NCBI GenBank assembly: GCA_041488455.1
Contig: JBGPPG010000053.1
Span: 1-21,317 of the forward strand
Direction: 5' to 3'
Origin: DASQPE01 sp041488455
Lineage (GTDB): Bacteria; Gemmatimonadota; Gemmatimonadetes; Gemmatimonadales; GWC2-71-9
DNA: 21,317 bases
Shown here: positions 1 through 6,987 of the stretch, one piece after another
Position numbering within the stretch: position 1 is the stretch's first letter
Layout: the number at the start of each line of letters is the position of its first letter
The notes under the pieces: generated by a model
The model's input: the letters and a program-made list of their open reading frames with translations, nothing else
Databases searched by the model: none
Told to the model about the DNA's origin: nothing
Position numbers and translations under genes: made by a program

Positions 1-274
1 CGACGAGGGAGGCCGATCCGCCAGCGGCGGTGATAAGGGCCGCGAGGTCGTCGATCTCGCGGTCTCGCGACCAGGGCAGGGTGTTGCCGCTCTCTCCGCG
101 GCCGCGGCGGTCGTAGACGATCACGGTGAACTGGCCGGCGAGCTGTTTCGCGAGGGCGGGCATCGGTCCCATCCCGCGGTGGCAGAGCGCGCCGTCCACC
201 AGGATCAGGGGCGGTCCCTCGCCCAGGCGGTCATACCCGATGGTGGTGCCGTCGCGCGAGGTCACGGTGCTCAT
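1..274 (-). CDS. alpha/beta hydrolase, 3' part beyond the window edge
   Basis: The first 91 residues of an alpha/beta-hydrolase-fold protein are visible; the rest runs off the left edge. The start is the ATG read from 274 down, giving MSTVTSRDGTTIGYDRLGEG, with a GGAGA about eight bases upstream. The N-terminal strand pattern (DGTTIGYDRLGEGPPLILVDGAL) and the segment VIVYDRRGRGESG around residues 51-63 are typical of the family, where the oxyanion-hole loop and the DxRGxGxS turn precede the nucleophile elbow. The Ser-Asp-His residues are outside the window, so the substrate cannot be named. It lies 75 bases downstream of the broken NTF2-like gene on the same strand and may once have been co-transcribed with it. 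Lactonase, haloperoxidase-like or esterase activity are all possible. Confidence 0.85.
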   Translation of the reverse strand, partial: MSTVTSRDGTTIGYDRLGEGPPLILVDGALCHRGMGPMPALAKQLAGQFTVIVYDRRGRGESGNTLPWSRDREIDDLAALITAAGGSASLV

Positions 275-349
275 GGACGGTCTCCGACAAGGACATGGGT
301 GATGGTGCGAGCGATCCGGGCCGAGCGGGGGTGCCAGGCGGGGATCTAC

Positions 350-896
350 CTATGGTCGAATGAGGGGGAGGGAAATCGACTTCAGCTGGCGTTGGTACTC
401 GGCTTCGTCGAAGTGCCCCTTGGACTCGGCGATCAGTCCGTCAGCGCCGAAGCGCCAATCTTCGTACCCGCTGATGCGGACGGCGTTGCCGGTCCCTCCG
501 GGGCCCTTATTGGTGCCGATGAGCGTCCAGTGATAGGTGATCCGGCCGCGGTCCCCCCCCGAGCCTGTCCATCTTGACGACCATGTCGGGGAACGCGGTC
601 ATGAATCCCTGCGCCGCGGCACTGATCGCCGCCCGCCCGACGGACGGCCGCCCCTGATTGATCGTCAGCGACCCGTCCTTGGCAAAGAACGAGGCGACGC
701 TCGTCGCGTTCTGGCTGCACCATGCAGCCGTGTAACGGGTCGCGAAGTCGTTCAGCTTGGTGGGATGCCCACCGGTGTTCGCATCGTCTTGGGGTGGTGT
801 CTTGGTCGCAAGGGCGAGCCGGGCGGTTACCTCCTCAATCTGAGTCCTCCGACGGCGAGCCCAGCCCGGGATGCGCAACGCGCCGGTTGCAAACAT
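350..896 (-). pseudogene. NTF2/SnoaL-like protein, interrupted by a frameshift in a G8 run
   Basis: Two reading frames together encode one NTF2-like (SnoaL-type) small-barrel protein. The upstream part (896 down to about 560) gives TKLNDFATRYTAAWCSQ, then FFAKDGSLTINQGRPSVGR and FMTAFPDMVVKMDRL. The frame is then lost at eight consecutive G (553-560 on the plus strand, as C). With one G fewer the reading continues as DRGRITYHWTLIGTN, NAVRISGYEDWRFGADGLI and ESKGHFDEAEYQRQL, ending at a TAG at 350-352. The family is a cone-shaped fold used by ketosteroid-isomerase-like enzymes and many proteins of unknown function. The start is uncertain: the open frame reaches an ATG at 896, but homology-like sequence begins only near 'TKLNDF', and no start with a good ribosome site is seen there. 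It overlaps the shortened gene upstream. Either a real mutation or a homopolymer sequencing error would explain the break. Confidence 0.8.
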
Positions 897-1222
897 GCCC
901 GCGCCTCGAACGTCTCGCGTAGGTCGGCGACCAGGCGTTCCCAGTCCGAATCGGTAAGCGGCCGGTCGAACTCAACCGTCCGTCCGACCCCAATCGGTAG
1001 GCCCATGAACATCCGCGACGCTGGACGTCCGGCCTGATCCAAAGATCGAGCTGCGAGCGAGATCGACTCCGGCGAGATACCCACTTCCCGCCCGATGTCC
1101 TGTAACGCCGCGAGTGTCAGGCCCTTGCCCTCGGCCGGCACACGCAAAGCGGCATGCTCCGTCTCCGATGCTCGCTCGAAGATCGCAGCCACCTCTTCGT
1201 CATTGTATTGCCGCTCACTCAT
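827..1222 (-). CDS. conserved hypothetical protein, apparently C-terminally truncated
   Basis: The protein of 131 residues begins MSERQYNDEEVAAIFERASE and contains LTLAALQDIGREVGISPESI, a short helical segment with an acidic N-terminus, followed by GLPIGVGRTVEFDRPLTDSDW. I recognise the general pattern of a hypothetical protein in which this helical region is followed by a longer C-terminal part, often with membrane spans, but I cannot name a function. After residue 111 (ETFEAR) the sequence turns into a Cys/Arg-rich tail (ARACLQPARCASRAG) that looks like out-of-frame reading. The gene therefore appears shortened, by a frameshift or by a deletion that joined it to the NTF2-like gene it overlaps by 70 bases. 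The ATG at 1222 has only a weak ribosome site. Confidence 0.55.
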   Translation of the reverse strand: MSERQYNDEEVAAIFERASETEHAALRVPAEGKGLTLAALQDIGREVGISPESISLAARSLDQAGRPASRMFMGLPIGVGRTVEFDRPLTDSDWERLVADLRETFEARACLQPARCASRAGLAVGGLRLRR

Positions 1223-1628
1223 GACCGCACATAGTCATCCGGGAGGGTGGGTGAGTCAATGGCTTGGCACCCCGCTCGTGCCAAGCGACCCCGCCGGCAC
1301 TCCCCGTTAGGCCCCGTTTGCCTCAGCGAAGGGTCGCGATTGTGACACGCCGCGGCGTCTCCGTCGTTGGCCTCGCCGACGCATTCTGCCATGCGGGCAG
1401 CGAAGATGCGGCTCGCTACCGCGCCGAGCCGATGCCCGCCGCGTCGTGAAAATCGCACACCACATGAGATCTGGTACGCCTTACCCGGTAGTGAGTTAGA
1501 CGGCAGCGCTCATCTTTTTTCTCACAGACCGCTCGGGCACGGTCCGCCCCCTGCCCATGCCTGTCGCCAGCCCGGCTGCGGGTAACCCCTCCCCGCAGCC
1601 ACTCGCCCGCACGATTTCCGGAGGTCGG
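1223..1628. other. intergenic region of about 400 bases between divergent genes
   Basis: No convincing gene is seen on either strand; the short open frames have no ribosome sites or recognisable protein pattern. The stretch holds a perfect inverted repeat near its left end and a T6 run at 1515-1520 not preceded by a stem. It must carry the promoters of the minus-strand gene at 1222 and the plus-strand lipoprotein at 1629, but I could not pick out a convincing -35/-10 pair. Confidence 0.6.
1262..1286. repeat. perfect 9-bp inverted repeat with 7-base loop
   Basis: The left arm GCTTGGCAC (1262-1270) and right arm GTGCCAAGC (1278-1286) are exact reverse complements around the loop CCCGCTC. It sits 40 bases upstream of the minus-strand ATG at 1222. 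There is no following T-run, so it is not a classical terminator. A palindromic regulator site or an RNA hairpin in a leader are the likeliest readings; no bound factor can be named. Confidence 0.6.
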
Positions 1629-2099
1629 ATGGTCAGCGCTCGGCGGCCGCGCGCGTCCCGCGTGCTCATCGTGGCCGCACTCACCCTCATCGGCGCCTGC
1701 AGCTCGTTCACACCCACGAACGACCGCACCTTCACGCCGCCCGCCGAGTACCGCACGTGGTTCGCCAAGACCCAGGCGTGCTCCGGCCTCCAGGGTGACT
1801 TCGACCGCATCCAGTGGTACGTGGTGGATGGAACGGAGTTCGATTGCCCCAGCGGGAAATGCGTGGGGCGGTGGGACAGCGATCACTCGATCTTCATCTC
1901 GGAGGCCTGGACCGCCAACGAGATGGTCGTGCGCCACGAGATGCTGCACGACCTGATCGGTCGGCCGGGACACCCGGACCCGCCGTTCGGCAGCCCCTGC
2001 CCACTCACCTGGGCCACCTGGCGCGGCAGCGACACGGCATCCACAGGCACACCGCTCGCGGGAAGGGCGGTGGGGATGGGAATGCCAAGTATCGATTGA
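1629..2099 (+). CDS. small lipoprotein with HExxH zinc-protease-like motif
   Basis: The ATG at 1629 follows GGAGG at 1620-1624 and opens a 156-residue protein with a basic start (MVSARRPRAS), a hydrophobic stretch and a lipobox LIGAC, so Cys24 is the probable lipid-modified residue and the product is anchored outside the inner membrane. An upstream ATG at 1557 would hide this signal and is rejected. The core has HEMLH at residues 103-107 (the HExxH zinc and catalytic signature) followed by GRPGHPDPPF, in which His115 or Asp117 could be the third ligand. The spacing resembles, but is longer than, the metzincin HExxHxxGxxH. Cysteines at about 51, 73, 78 and 124 could form disulfides. Small zincin-like lipoproteins of this size are poorly described; protease activity is inference. 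It ends 32 bases from the convergent beta-lactamase-family gene, and that gap is full of heptad repeats. Confidence 0.8.
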   Translation: MVSARRPRASRVLIVAALTLIGACSSFTPTNDRTFTPPAEYRTWFAKTQACSGLQGDFDRIQWYVVDGTEFDCPSGKCVGRWDSDHSIFISEAWTANEMVVRHEMLHDLIGRPGHPDPPFGSPCPLTWATWRGSDTASTGTPLAGRAVGMGMPSID

Positions 2100-2103
2100 C
2101 GGC

Positions 2104-2124
2104 AGTGAACGGTGAACAGTGAAC
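2104..2124 (+). repeat. three tandem 7-base repeats (RGTGAAC)
   Basis: AGTGAAC, GGTGAAC and AGTGAAC follow each other without spacers in the 32-base gap between two convergent genes. The same unit occurs in opposite orientation at 3266-3293 and in the same orientation at 5437-5450. The unit is not a recognisable terminator or stem. Confidence 0.8.
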
Positions 2125-2131
2125 AGGCAGG

Positions 2132-3271
2132 TCAGCGCTCGAGCCCCGGCAGATAGATCGCGGCCACCCTCTCAGCGATCCTCCCGGGGTTCGAGTTGTC
2201 CTCGTCCAGATTGGTGAAGACCACCACCGTGAGCCCGTCATCCACGTAACGCTGGATGCTCATGGTGAAGCCCTGCCACGCCCCGTCGTGCCAGATCCGC
2301 TGGTGCCCGCTCACCGAGTCCACCCGCCAGCCGAAGCCGTAGGGGTAGCTCTTCCTATCGTTCAGCTTGACGGGCGTCCACATCTGCTCCAGGCTCGCCG
2401 CCTTGAGCAGCTTCTCCCCGTACAACGCCTCGTCCCACTTCGCCATGTCGGGCACGCTGCTGTAGAGCGCGCCGTCCGCCGTCGTGTTGAGTGATGGGTC
2501 CACCCACTCCTGGTTCCTGATCTGCCCCCCGACGAGTCGGTAGCCGGCGGCCCGGTTCGGGATGATGTCCGCCTCGCTGATGATCCGCGTGGACGTCATC
2601 CCCAGCGGCTTGAAGATGTGCTCCTGAAGGAAGTCCCCGTAGAACTCGCCCGTCACCCGGCGGATCAAGGCGCCGAGCAGCACGTAGCCGGTGTTGCTGT
2701 AGCTCCACTTGTCGCCGGGCTGAAAATCGAGCGGCAGGGCGGCGAACGTGCGGACCAGCTCGTCCTCGGTATACGGCCGATGGAAGTCCACGACGCCCTT
2801 GCCCATCGTGCTCTCCTCGGCGCCGTAGTCCGGGATGCCCGAGGTGTGGCTCAGCAGGTGGCGGACGGTGATCTCGCGCCAGGCCATCGGCGCTTCGGGG
2901 AACCACTGGATGATCCGGTCGTCGAGGCCGATCTTGCCGGCCTCCACCAGCATCATGATGGCCGTCGCCGTGAACTGCTTGCCGACCGATCCGGTCTGGA
3001 AGAGCGAGCGCGGCGTCACGGGGACGTTGAGCTCCACGCTCGCGAACCCGTACCCCTTGGCCTTGACGATCTTCCCCCGGCGCATCACGCCCAGGCTCAC
3101 GCCGGGAATCTTCTGCGCTCGAAGCTCCGCGGTTACGACCGAGTCCACCCGCGCGGAGAGGCGGTCGTCGCTCGGCGCCTGCGCGCGGAGGGACTGCGGA
3201 ACGGCCCAGCAAAGTGGGAGGCCCGCGATGCACACCAGAGCCGCGCGCCCCAGCGATGCCCCCCGGTTCAC
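2132..3271 (-). CDS. beta-lactamase-family serine hydrolase (class C / PBP4 type), exported
   Basis: This 379-residue protein belongs to the serine beta-lactamase/D,D-peptidase superfamily. It has a signal peptide (positively charged MNRGASLGR, hydrophobic core, LRAQAP cleavage region near residue 31). The nucleophile motif SVGK is at 95-98, the YSN motif at 191-193, and HDG at 328-330 takes the place of the KTG box. This combination is usual for the esterase/D-aminopeptidase/class C-like group, so hydrolysis of a peptide or ester in the periplasm is likely; true beta-lactam resistance is not implied. The best start is a GTG at 3271 that lies inside the heptad repeat and has no clear ribosome site. 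It is the last gene of the long minus-strand run, 24 bases after the GT117 gene, and is flanked on both sides by heptad repeats in opposite orientation. Confidence 0.93.
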   Translation of the reverse strand: MNRGASLGRAALVCIAGLPLCWAVPQSLRAQAPSDDRLSARVDSVVTAELRAQKIPGVSLGVMRRGKIVKAKGYGFASVELNVPVTPRSLFQTGSVGKQFTATAIMMLVEAGKIGLDDRIIQWFPEAPMAWREITVRHLLSHTSGIPDYGAEESTMGKGVVDFHRPYTEDELVRTFAALPLDFQPGDKWSYSNTGYVLLGALIRRVTGEFYGDFLQEHIFKPLGMTSTRIISEADIIPNRAAGYRLVGGQIRNQEWVDPSLNTTADGALYSSVPDMAKWDEALYGEKLLKAASLEQMWTPVKLNDRKSYPYGFGWRVDSVSGHQRIWHDGAWQGFTMSIQRYVDDGLTVVVFTNLDEDNSNPGRIAERVAAIYLPGLER

Positions 3272-3293
3272 TGTTTACTGTTCACGGTTCACT
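3266..3293 (-). repeat. four tandem 7-base repeats, inverted relative to the other arrays
   Basis: On the plus strand the units are GTTCACT, GTTTACT, GTTCACG and GTTCACT, that is AGTGAAC-like on the minus strand. They fill nearly all of the 24-base gap between the glycosyltransferase stop (3296) and the hydrolase start. The last unit supplies the GTG start codon of the hydrolase. Confidence 0.85.
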
Positions 3294-3295
3294 TT

Positions 3296-5434
3296 CTAGA
3301 TCGCCTCCCGTTTCCGTAGCTCCCGCTGCACCGCCCGGGCCACCGAGTCCGCCCGCGCCGCGGTCACCGAGTCGCCCTTCTTGCGCATCGCGTCCGCCGT
3401 GCCCGCGTACACGATCGCGTAAAGCGAGAGGATCGAGCCCGAGGGAATGTCCACCCAGCCGCGGGGCCGGTCGCGCGCCGCCGCCTGCCAGTGATACTGG
3501 TTCCAGAGGAGCTGCTCGGTGCGCGGCAGATCCAGGTAGCCGAGCCCCGTGCTCAGCACGATGCTGTCGTTGGCGACCACCGGCTTCGGCATCAGCTTCC
3601 GCACCATGCCCTGGGCCACCAGATACGCCGACAGCCCCAGCGTCTGGTCCGGGTAGCCGCCGTCGCTCAGGCTGAAGTAGATCGCGCGCTTCCCGAGGTT
3701 CTCTTTGATGAGGAAGATCGCGGCGAGATCCTGGAGCAGCAGGTAGTCCTGCCCGAACGCGATCGCCACGCTGTCGATCTGGATCCCGCTCTTCTCCTGG
3801 ACCCGCATTGCCTCGGGCAGACTGTCCAGCTCGTGGATGCTGAGGGAGAGGACCGGGTCCTTGGGCTTGGGCCAGTTGCCCGTCCGCCAGAGCGCCGCCG
3901 CGCGGCTAGGGTCGAAGTCCGGCGTCTCCCGTCGGCGGAGCTGGCGCAGATGCCAGCGAGTGTTCATGAGCGAGAGGTTGGCCAGCGTCACGTCTCTGCG
4001 GACGCCCTCGACCTCCTGCGCATACCAGAGCGGGAAGGTGTCATTGTCGCCGGCGGTGATCAGGATGCCGTATGGCTCCACCGACTCCAGCAGGTCCACG
4101 GCGAAGTCGCGCGCGAGGGTCTCGTGCGCCCGGCTGGCGGTGAGCCGGTTGCCGAGCATGGGGATGATCGCGACCGCCAGGACCGGGGTTGTGAGCGCCC
4201 ATCTCGGCCGGCCTCCTCGTCCCGCCAGCTCCGCAAGCGACTGCATCACCGTGCCGAGGCCCAGTGCGACGAACACGCCGTAGGCGGAGAACGAGCCGAG
4301 GAAGAAGTAGTCGCGCTCGCGAACCTCGCGGGCCAGGTCCGCCTTGTCCGGGTACTGGGAAAAGCCGTACTTGAAGTTCATGTAGAGGACGAGGGCGACG
4401 GTGAGCGTGCCCAGGAGCAGGATCGCGGCCCAGCCCGCGCGCCGGTCGTTCTTCCACAGGGTATAGAGACCCACCAGGCCGAGCCCGGTGAACAGCGCGG
4501 TGGCGACGCCGGCCCAGCGGCCCCAGTCGCGGGCGAACTGCCAGCTGAAGTACTGCCAGAAGTTCCCCAGCTGGGAGAAGAAGTCGGCCTGCCGTTCGAG
4601 CACGGACGGTTTGCCGTATTGCACCCGGTTCAGTACGTCGCTCAGCGCCTGGCACTTGAGCGAGATAACCTGGAGTGCACTCGCACAGATCGGCTCGCCT
4701 TCGTTGATGGCGGGGAACTGGGCCGCGCGAATCGGCAGATAGATGTAGTTGAGCGAGATGCCGATGAGGATGGCGACGACGATGGAGGCCAGGACCCATG
4801 GCCGGGTGAGCACCCGCCAGTCGGTGAAGAAGATGTAGACCGCGAGCGCGGGGATCGCGAGCAGCGCCATCAGATGGTTGGTGGAGCTGAGCGCCATCAC
4901 GTAGGCGATCAGCACCAGCCAGCGGTCGCGGTGCGGGCCCGGCTCGTCGTCCCCCCAGTGCACCACCAGCCACATGCAGATGGCCATGGCCATGAGCGAG
5001 ACGGTATACACCTTCTCGTTCACGGTGGACTGGTTCCACACGGTCCACGACGTGGCCCCCACCAGCACGCCGGCGAACGCCGCCGCCCACCGGGCCCAGC
5101 GCACCGTCACGATCGGCTGGAGCCAGCGGTCCGCCACCAGGAACCAGCAGCCCGAGGCGACCGCGCTGGTGACCGCGGCGAAGAGATTGATCCGCACCGC
5201 GAACGAGCTGGCCAGCGGCAGCAGCGCGAACGTGTGCGCGAGGATGGTGAAGAGCGGATTCCCCGGCGGATGGGGGATCCCCAGCACCTTGGCCGCGGCG
5301 ATGTACTCCGAGGTGTCCCAGAACGCCGTCGTGGGCGCGAGCGTCGCGAGGTAGACCAGGAAGACCACGACGCCGGTGACAACGGCCCCGAGGTAGGGAG
5401 GCTTCTGTTTCGGTGTGGCCGTGGGTTCGGTCAT
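3296..5434 (-). CDS. DUF2723 / GT117-type membrane glycosyltransferase
   Basis: The 712-residue product has an N-terminal DUF2723 domain followed by many hydrophobic spans and a soluble C-terminal part. Residues 15-36 form the first membrane span, followed by the loop FWDTSEYIAAAKVLGIPHPP; Asp40 and Glu43 match the acidic pair that precedes the HPPGxPL segment in this family. Members resemble protein O-mannosyltransferases (eukaryotic TMEM260 is related) and are thought to transfer a sugar from a lipid-linked donor to exported proteins or glycans; donor and acceptor here are unknown. Spans continue to about residue 420, then a periplasmic segment containing ITAGDNDTFPLWYAQEVEGV, typical of the family, leads to the C-terminus. 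The ATG at 5434 has no visible Shine-Dalgarno; 16 bases separate it from purH, and part of that gap is heptad repeat. Confidence 0.9.
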   Translation of the reverse strand: MTEPTATPKQKPPYLGAVVTGVVVFLVYLATLAPTTAFWDTSEYIAAAKVLGIPHPPGNPLFTILAHTFALLPLASSFAVRINLFAAVTSAVASGCWFLVADRWLQPIVTVRWARWAAAFAGVLVGATSWTVWNQSTVNEKVYTVSLMAMAICMWLVVHWGDDEPGPHRDRWLVLIAYVMALSSTNHLMALLAIPALAVYIFFTDWRVLTRPWVLASIVVAILIGISLNYIYLPIRAAQFPAINEGEPICASALQVISLKCQALSDVLNRVQYGKPSVLERQADFFSQLGNFWQYFSWQFARDWGRWAGVATALFTGLGLVGLYTLWKNDRRAGWAAILLLGTLTVALVLYMNFKYGFSQYPDKADLAREVRERDYFFLGSFSAYGVFVALGLGTVMQSLAELAGRGGRPRWALTTPVLAVAIIPMLGNRLTASRAHETLARDFAVDLLESVEPYGILITAGDNDTFPLWYAQEVEGVRRDVTLANLSLMNTRWHLRQLRRRETPDFDPSRAAALWRTGNWPKPKDPVLSLSIHELDSLPEAMRVQEKSGIQIDSVAIAFGQDYLLLQDLAAIFLIKENLGKRAIYFSLSDGGYPDQTLGLSAYLVAQGMVRKLMPKPVVANDSIVLSTGLGYLDLPRTEQLLWNQYHWQAAARDRPRGWVDIPSGSILSLYAIVYAGTADAMRKKGDSVTAARADSVARAVQRELRKREAI

Positions 5435-5436
5435 AG

Positions 5437-5450
5437 AGTGAACAGTGCAG
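5437..5450 (+). repeat. one heptad repeat plus one degenerate unit
   Basis: AGTGAAC followed by AGTGCAG fills the 16-base gap between the purH stop codon and the GT117 start. The second unit differs at one base from the consensus. Orientation matches the array at 2104-2124. Confidence 0.6.
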
Positions 5451-6977
5451 TTAGTGGCGGAACTGTCGCCGTCCCGTGAATACCATCGCTATCCCCCGCT
5501 GATCCGCGGCCGCGATCACTTCCGGATCGCGCACCGAGCCGCCCGGCTGGATGATCGCGGTGACGCCCGCCACGGCCGCTTCCTCTACCCCGTCGGCAAA
5601 AGGGAAGTAGGCGTCGGACGCGAGCACCGAGCCTCGGGGGTCGTGGCCCTGCTGCTTCGCCTTGTGCACCGCCAGGAACGACGCATCCACCCGGCTCATC
5701 TGCCCCGCGCCGATCCCGATCGCCATCTCGCCCCGGGCCAGCAGGATCGCGTTGGACTTGACCGCCGCCACCGCCGCCCAGGCGAAGTGGAGATCCACCC
5801 ACTCGGTCTCGGTCGGTCGGCGCTGGCTCGCGACCGTCCAGCCCTGGTCGGCGGGGTCGAAGACGAACCGGTCCTGCACCAGGAAGCCGCCGCGCACCCG
5901 CTTGAAATCGAGGCCCGCGCTGCGCGAGACCGGCAGCTCCACCACCCGCAGATTCTTCTTCCCCGCGAACACCGCATGGGCCTGCTCGTGGTACGACGGC
6001 GCCACCACCACCTCGACGAACAGGTCGCTCATCGCCCGCGCCGTGGCCTCGTCCACCACGGTGTTGAAGGCGACCACCGAGCCGAACGCGGAGACGGGGT
6101 CGGTCGCCCGCGCCTTTGTGAACGCCTCCGCCGCGCTGCCGGCCACCGCGATCCCGCAAGGCGTCGTGTGCTTGATGACGCAGCACGCCGGTCGGGTGGG
6201 CCAGGAGGCCACGGCAGAGGCGCCCGCGTCTATGTCGAGCAGATTATTGAAGGAAAGCTCCTTGCCCTGACGCTGGCGGAGGTCGCGCATGCCGCGCGGC
6301 TCGTCGGTGACGTAAAGCGCCGCGCGCTGGTCCGGGTTCTCGCCGTAGCGGAGCGCCTGGAGCCGCTCGAGCGCGAGGCCCATGCGCCGGGGAAGACCTT
6401 CCTCCTTGAGCGTGAGGTAGCGCGCGATGGCTGAGTCGTAGTCCGAGGTGTGGGCGAACACCTTGGCGGCCAGCTCCCGCCGCACGTCGTCGGGCACGCC
6501 GCCCTTGCGCAGCATCTCGATCACCGGCGCGTAGTCGAGCGGGTCCACCACCGGGATCACGAAGCGGTGATTTTTTGCGGCCGAGCGGAGCATGGAGGGG
6601 CCGCCGACGTCGATGTTCTCGATCGCATCCTCGAACGGCACGCCCGGCTTCGCGATCGTCATCTGAAAGGGATAGAGATTCACGGCGACGAGATCTATCG
6701 GCACGATCCCGTGCGCCGAGAGCGCGGCGAGGTGACCCGGGTGGTCCCGCCGCGCCAGGAGGCCGGCGTGGATCAGCGGGTGGAGCGTCTTCACCCGCCC
6801 GTCGAGCAGCTCGGGGAAGCCGGTGACCTCGTCTACCGGAAGGACCGGCACGTCCGCGTGCCGGAGCGCGGTAGCGGTGCCGCCGGTGGAGATGATCTCC
6901 CAGCCAAGGTCCACGAGCGCCTGAGCGAAGGGGATGATACCGCGCTTGTCGCTGACGGAGATCAGTGCGCGGGGCAT
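5451..6977 (-). CDS. purH: bifunctional AICAR transformylase / IMP cyclohydrolase
   Basis: PurH catalyses the last two steps of IMP synthesis in the cytosol: formylation of AICAR with 10-formyl-tetrahydrofolate and ring closure to IMP. The N-terminal MGS-like cyclohydrolase domain begins MPRALISVSDKRGI and carries STGGTA (30-35) and DGRVKTLHPLIHAGLL (59-74). The transformylase domain follows, with RYGENPDQRAALY (210-222), the Lys-His pair at 269-270 in KHTTPCG, and the C-terminal SDAYFPFADGVEEA segment. The length of 508 residues is usual for the family. The ATG at 6977 is chosen because it places the conserved SVSDK at the N-terminus; the frame is open upstream into purN but with no homology. 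It follows purN by 10 bases, an arrangement common in bacteria. The KHANPCG seen in many relatives is KHTTPCG here. Confidence 0.97.
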   Translation of the reverse strand: MPRALISVSDKRGIIPFAQALVDLGWEIISTGGTATALRHADVPVLPVDEVTGFPELLDGRVKTLHPLIHAGLLARRDHPGHLAALSAHGIVPIDLVAVNLYPFQMTIAKPGVPFEDAIENIDVGGPSMLRSAAKNHRFVIPVVDPLDYAPVIEMLRKGGVPDDVRRELAAKVFAHTSDYDSAIARYLTLKEEGLPRRMGLALERLQALRYGENPDQRAALYVTDEPRGMRDLRQRQGKELSFNNLLDIDAGASAVASWPTRPACCVIKHTTPCGIAVAGSAAEAFTKARATDPVSAFGSVVAFNTVVDEATARAMSDLFVEVVVAPSYHEQAHAVFAGKKNLRVVELPVSRSAGLDFKRVRGGFLVQDRFVFDPADQGWTVASQRRPTETEWVDLHFAWAAVAAVKSNAILLARGEMAIGIGAGQMSRVDASFLAVHKAKQQGHDPRGSVLASDAYFPFADGVEEAAVAGVTAIIQPGGSVRDPEVIAAADQRGIAMVFTGRRQFRH

Positions 6978-6987
6978 GCCGTACGAC

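Noticed and set aside
507..560. The NTF2-like break as a programmed or selenocysteine-related recoding event
   Set aside because: The break is a change of frame at a homopolymer, not an in-frame UGA, and no stimulatory structure was seen.
1265..1286. TTGGCAC as a sigma-54 -24 element
   Set aside because: The TTGC -12 element is absent at the required spacing on both strands; the site is better explained as an inverted repeat.
1311..1317. GTTAGGC resembling an integron attC core site
   Set aside because: No partner core (RYYYAAC) is found at the right distance upstream, and no cassette or integrase is near.
1219..1458. A 79-codon minus-strand frame in the long gap
   Set aside because: No ribosome site, no domain, and Arg-rich composition typical of chance frames.
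1515..1520. T6 run as an intrinsic terminator
   Set aside because: No GC-rich stem directly precedes it on the plus strand, and no gene ends just upstream.
3491..5479. A 662-codon plus-strand frame opposite the GT117 gene
   Set aside because: Same kind of GC-driven antisense frame; the minus strand encodes a clear DUF2723 protein.
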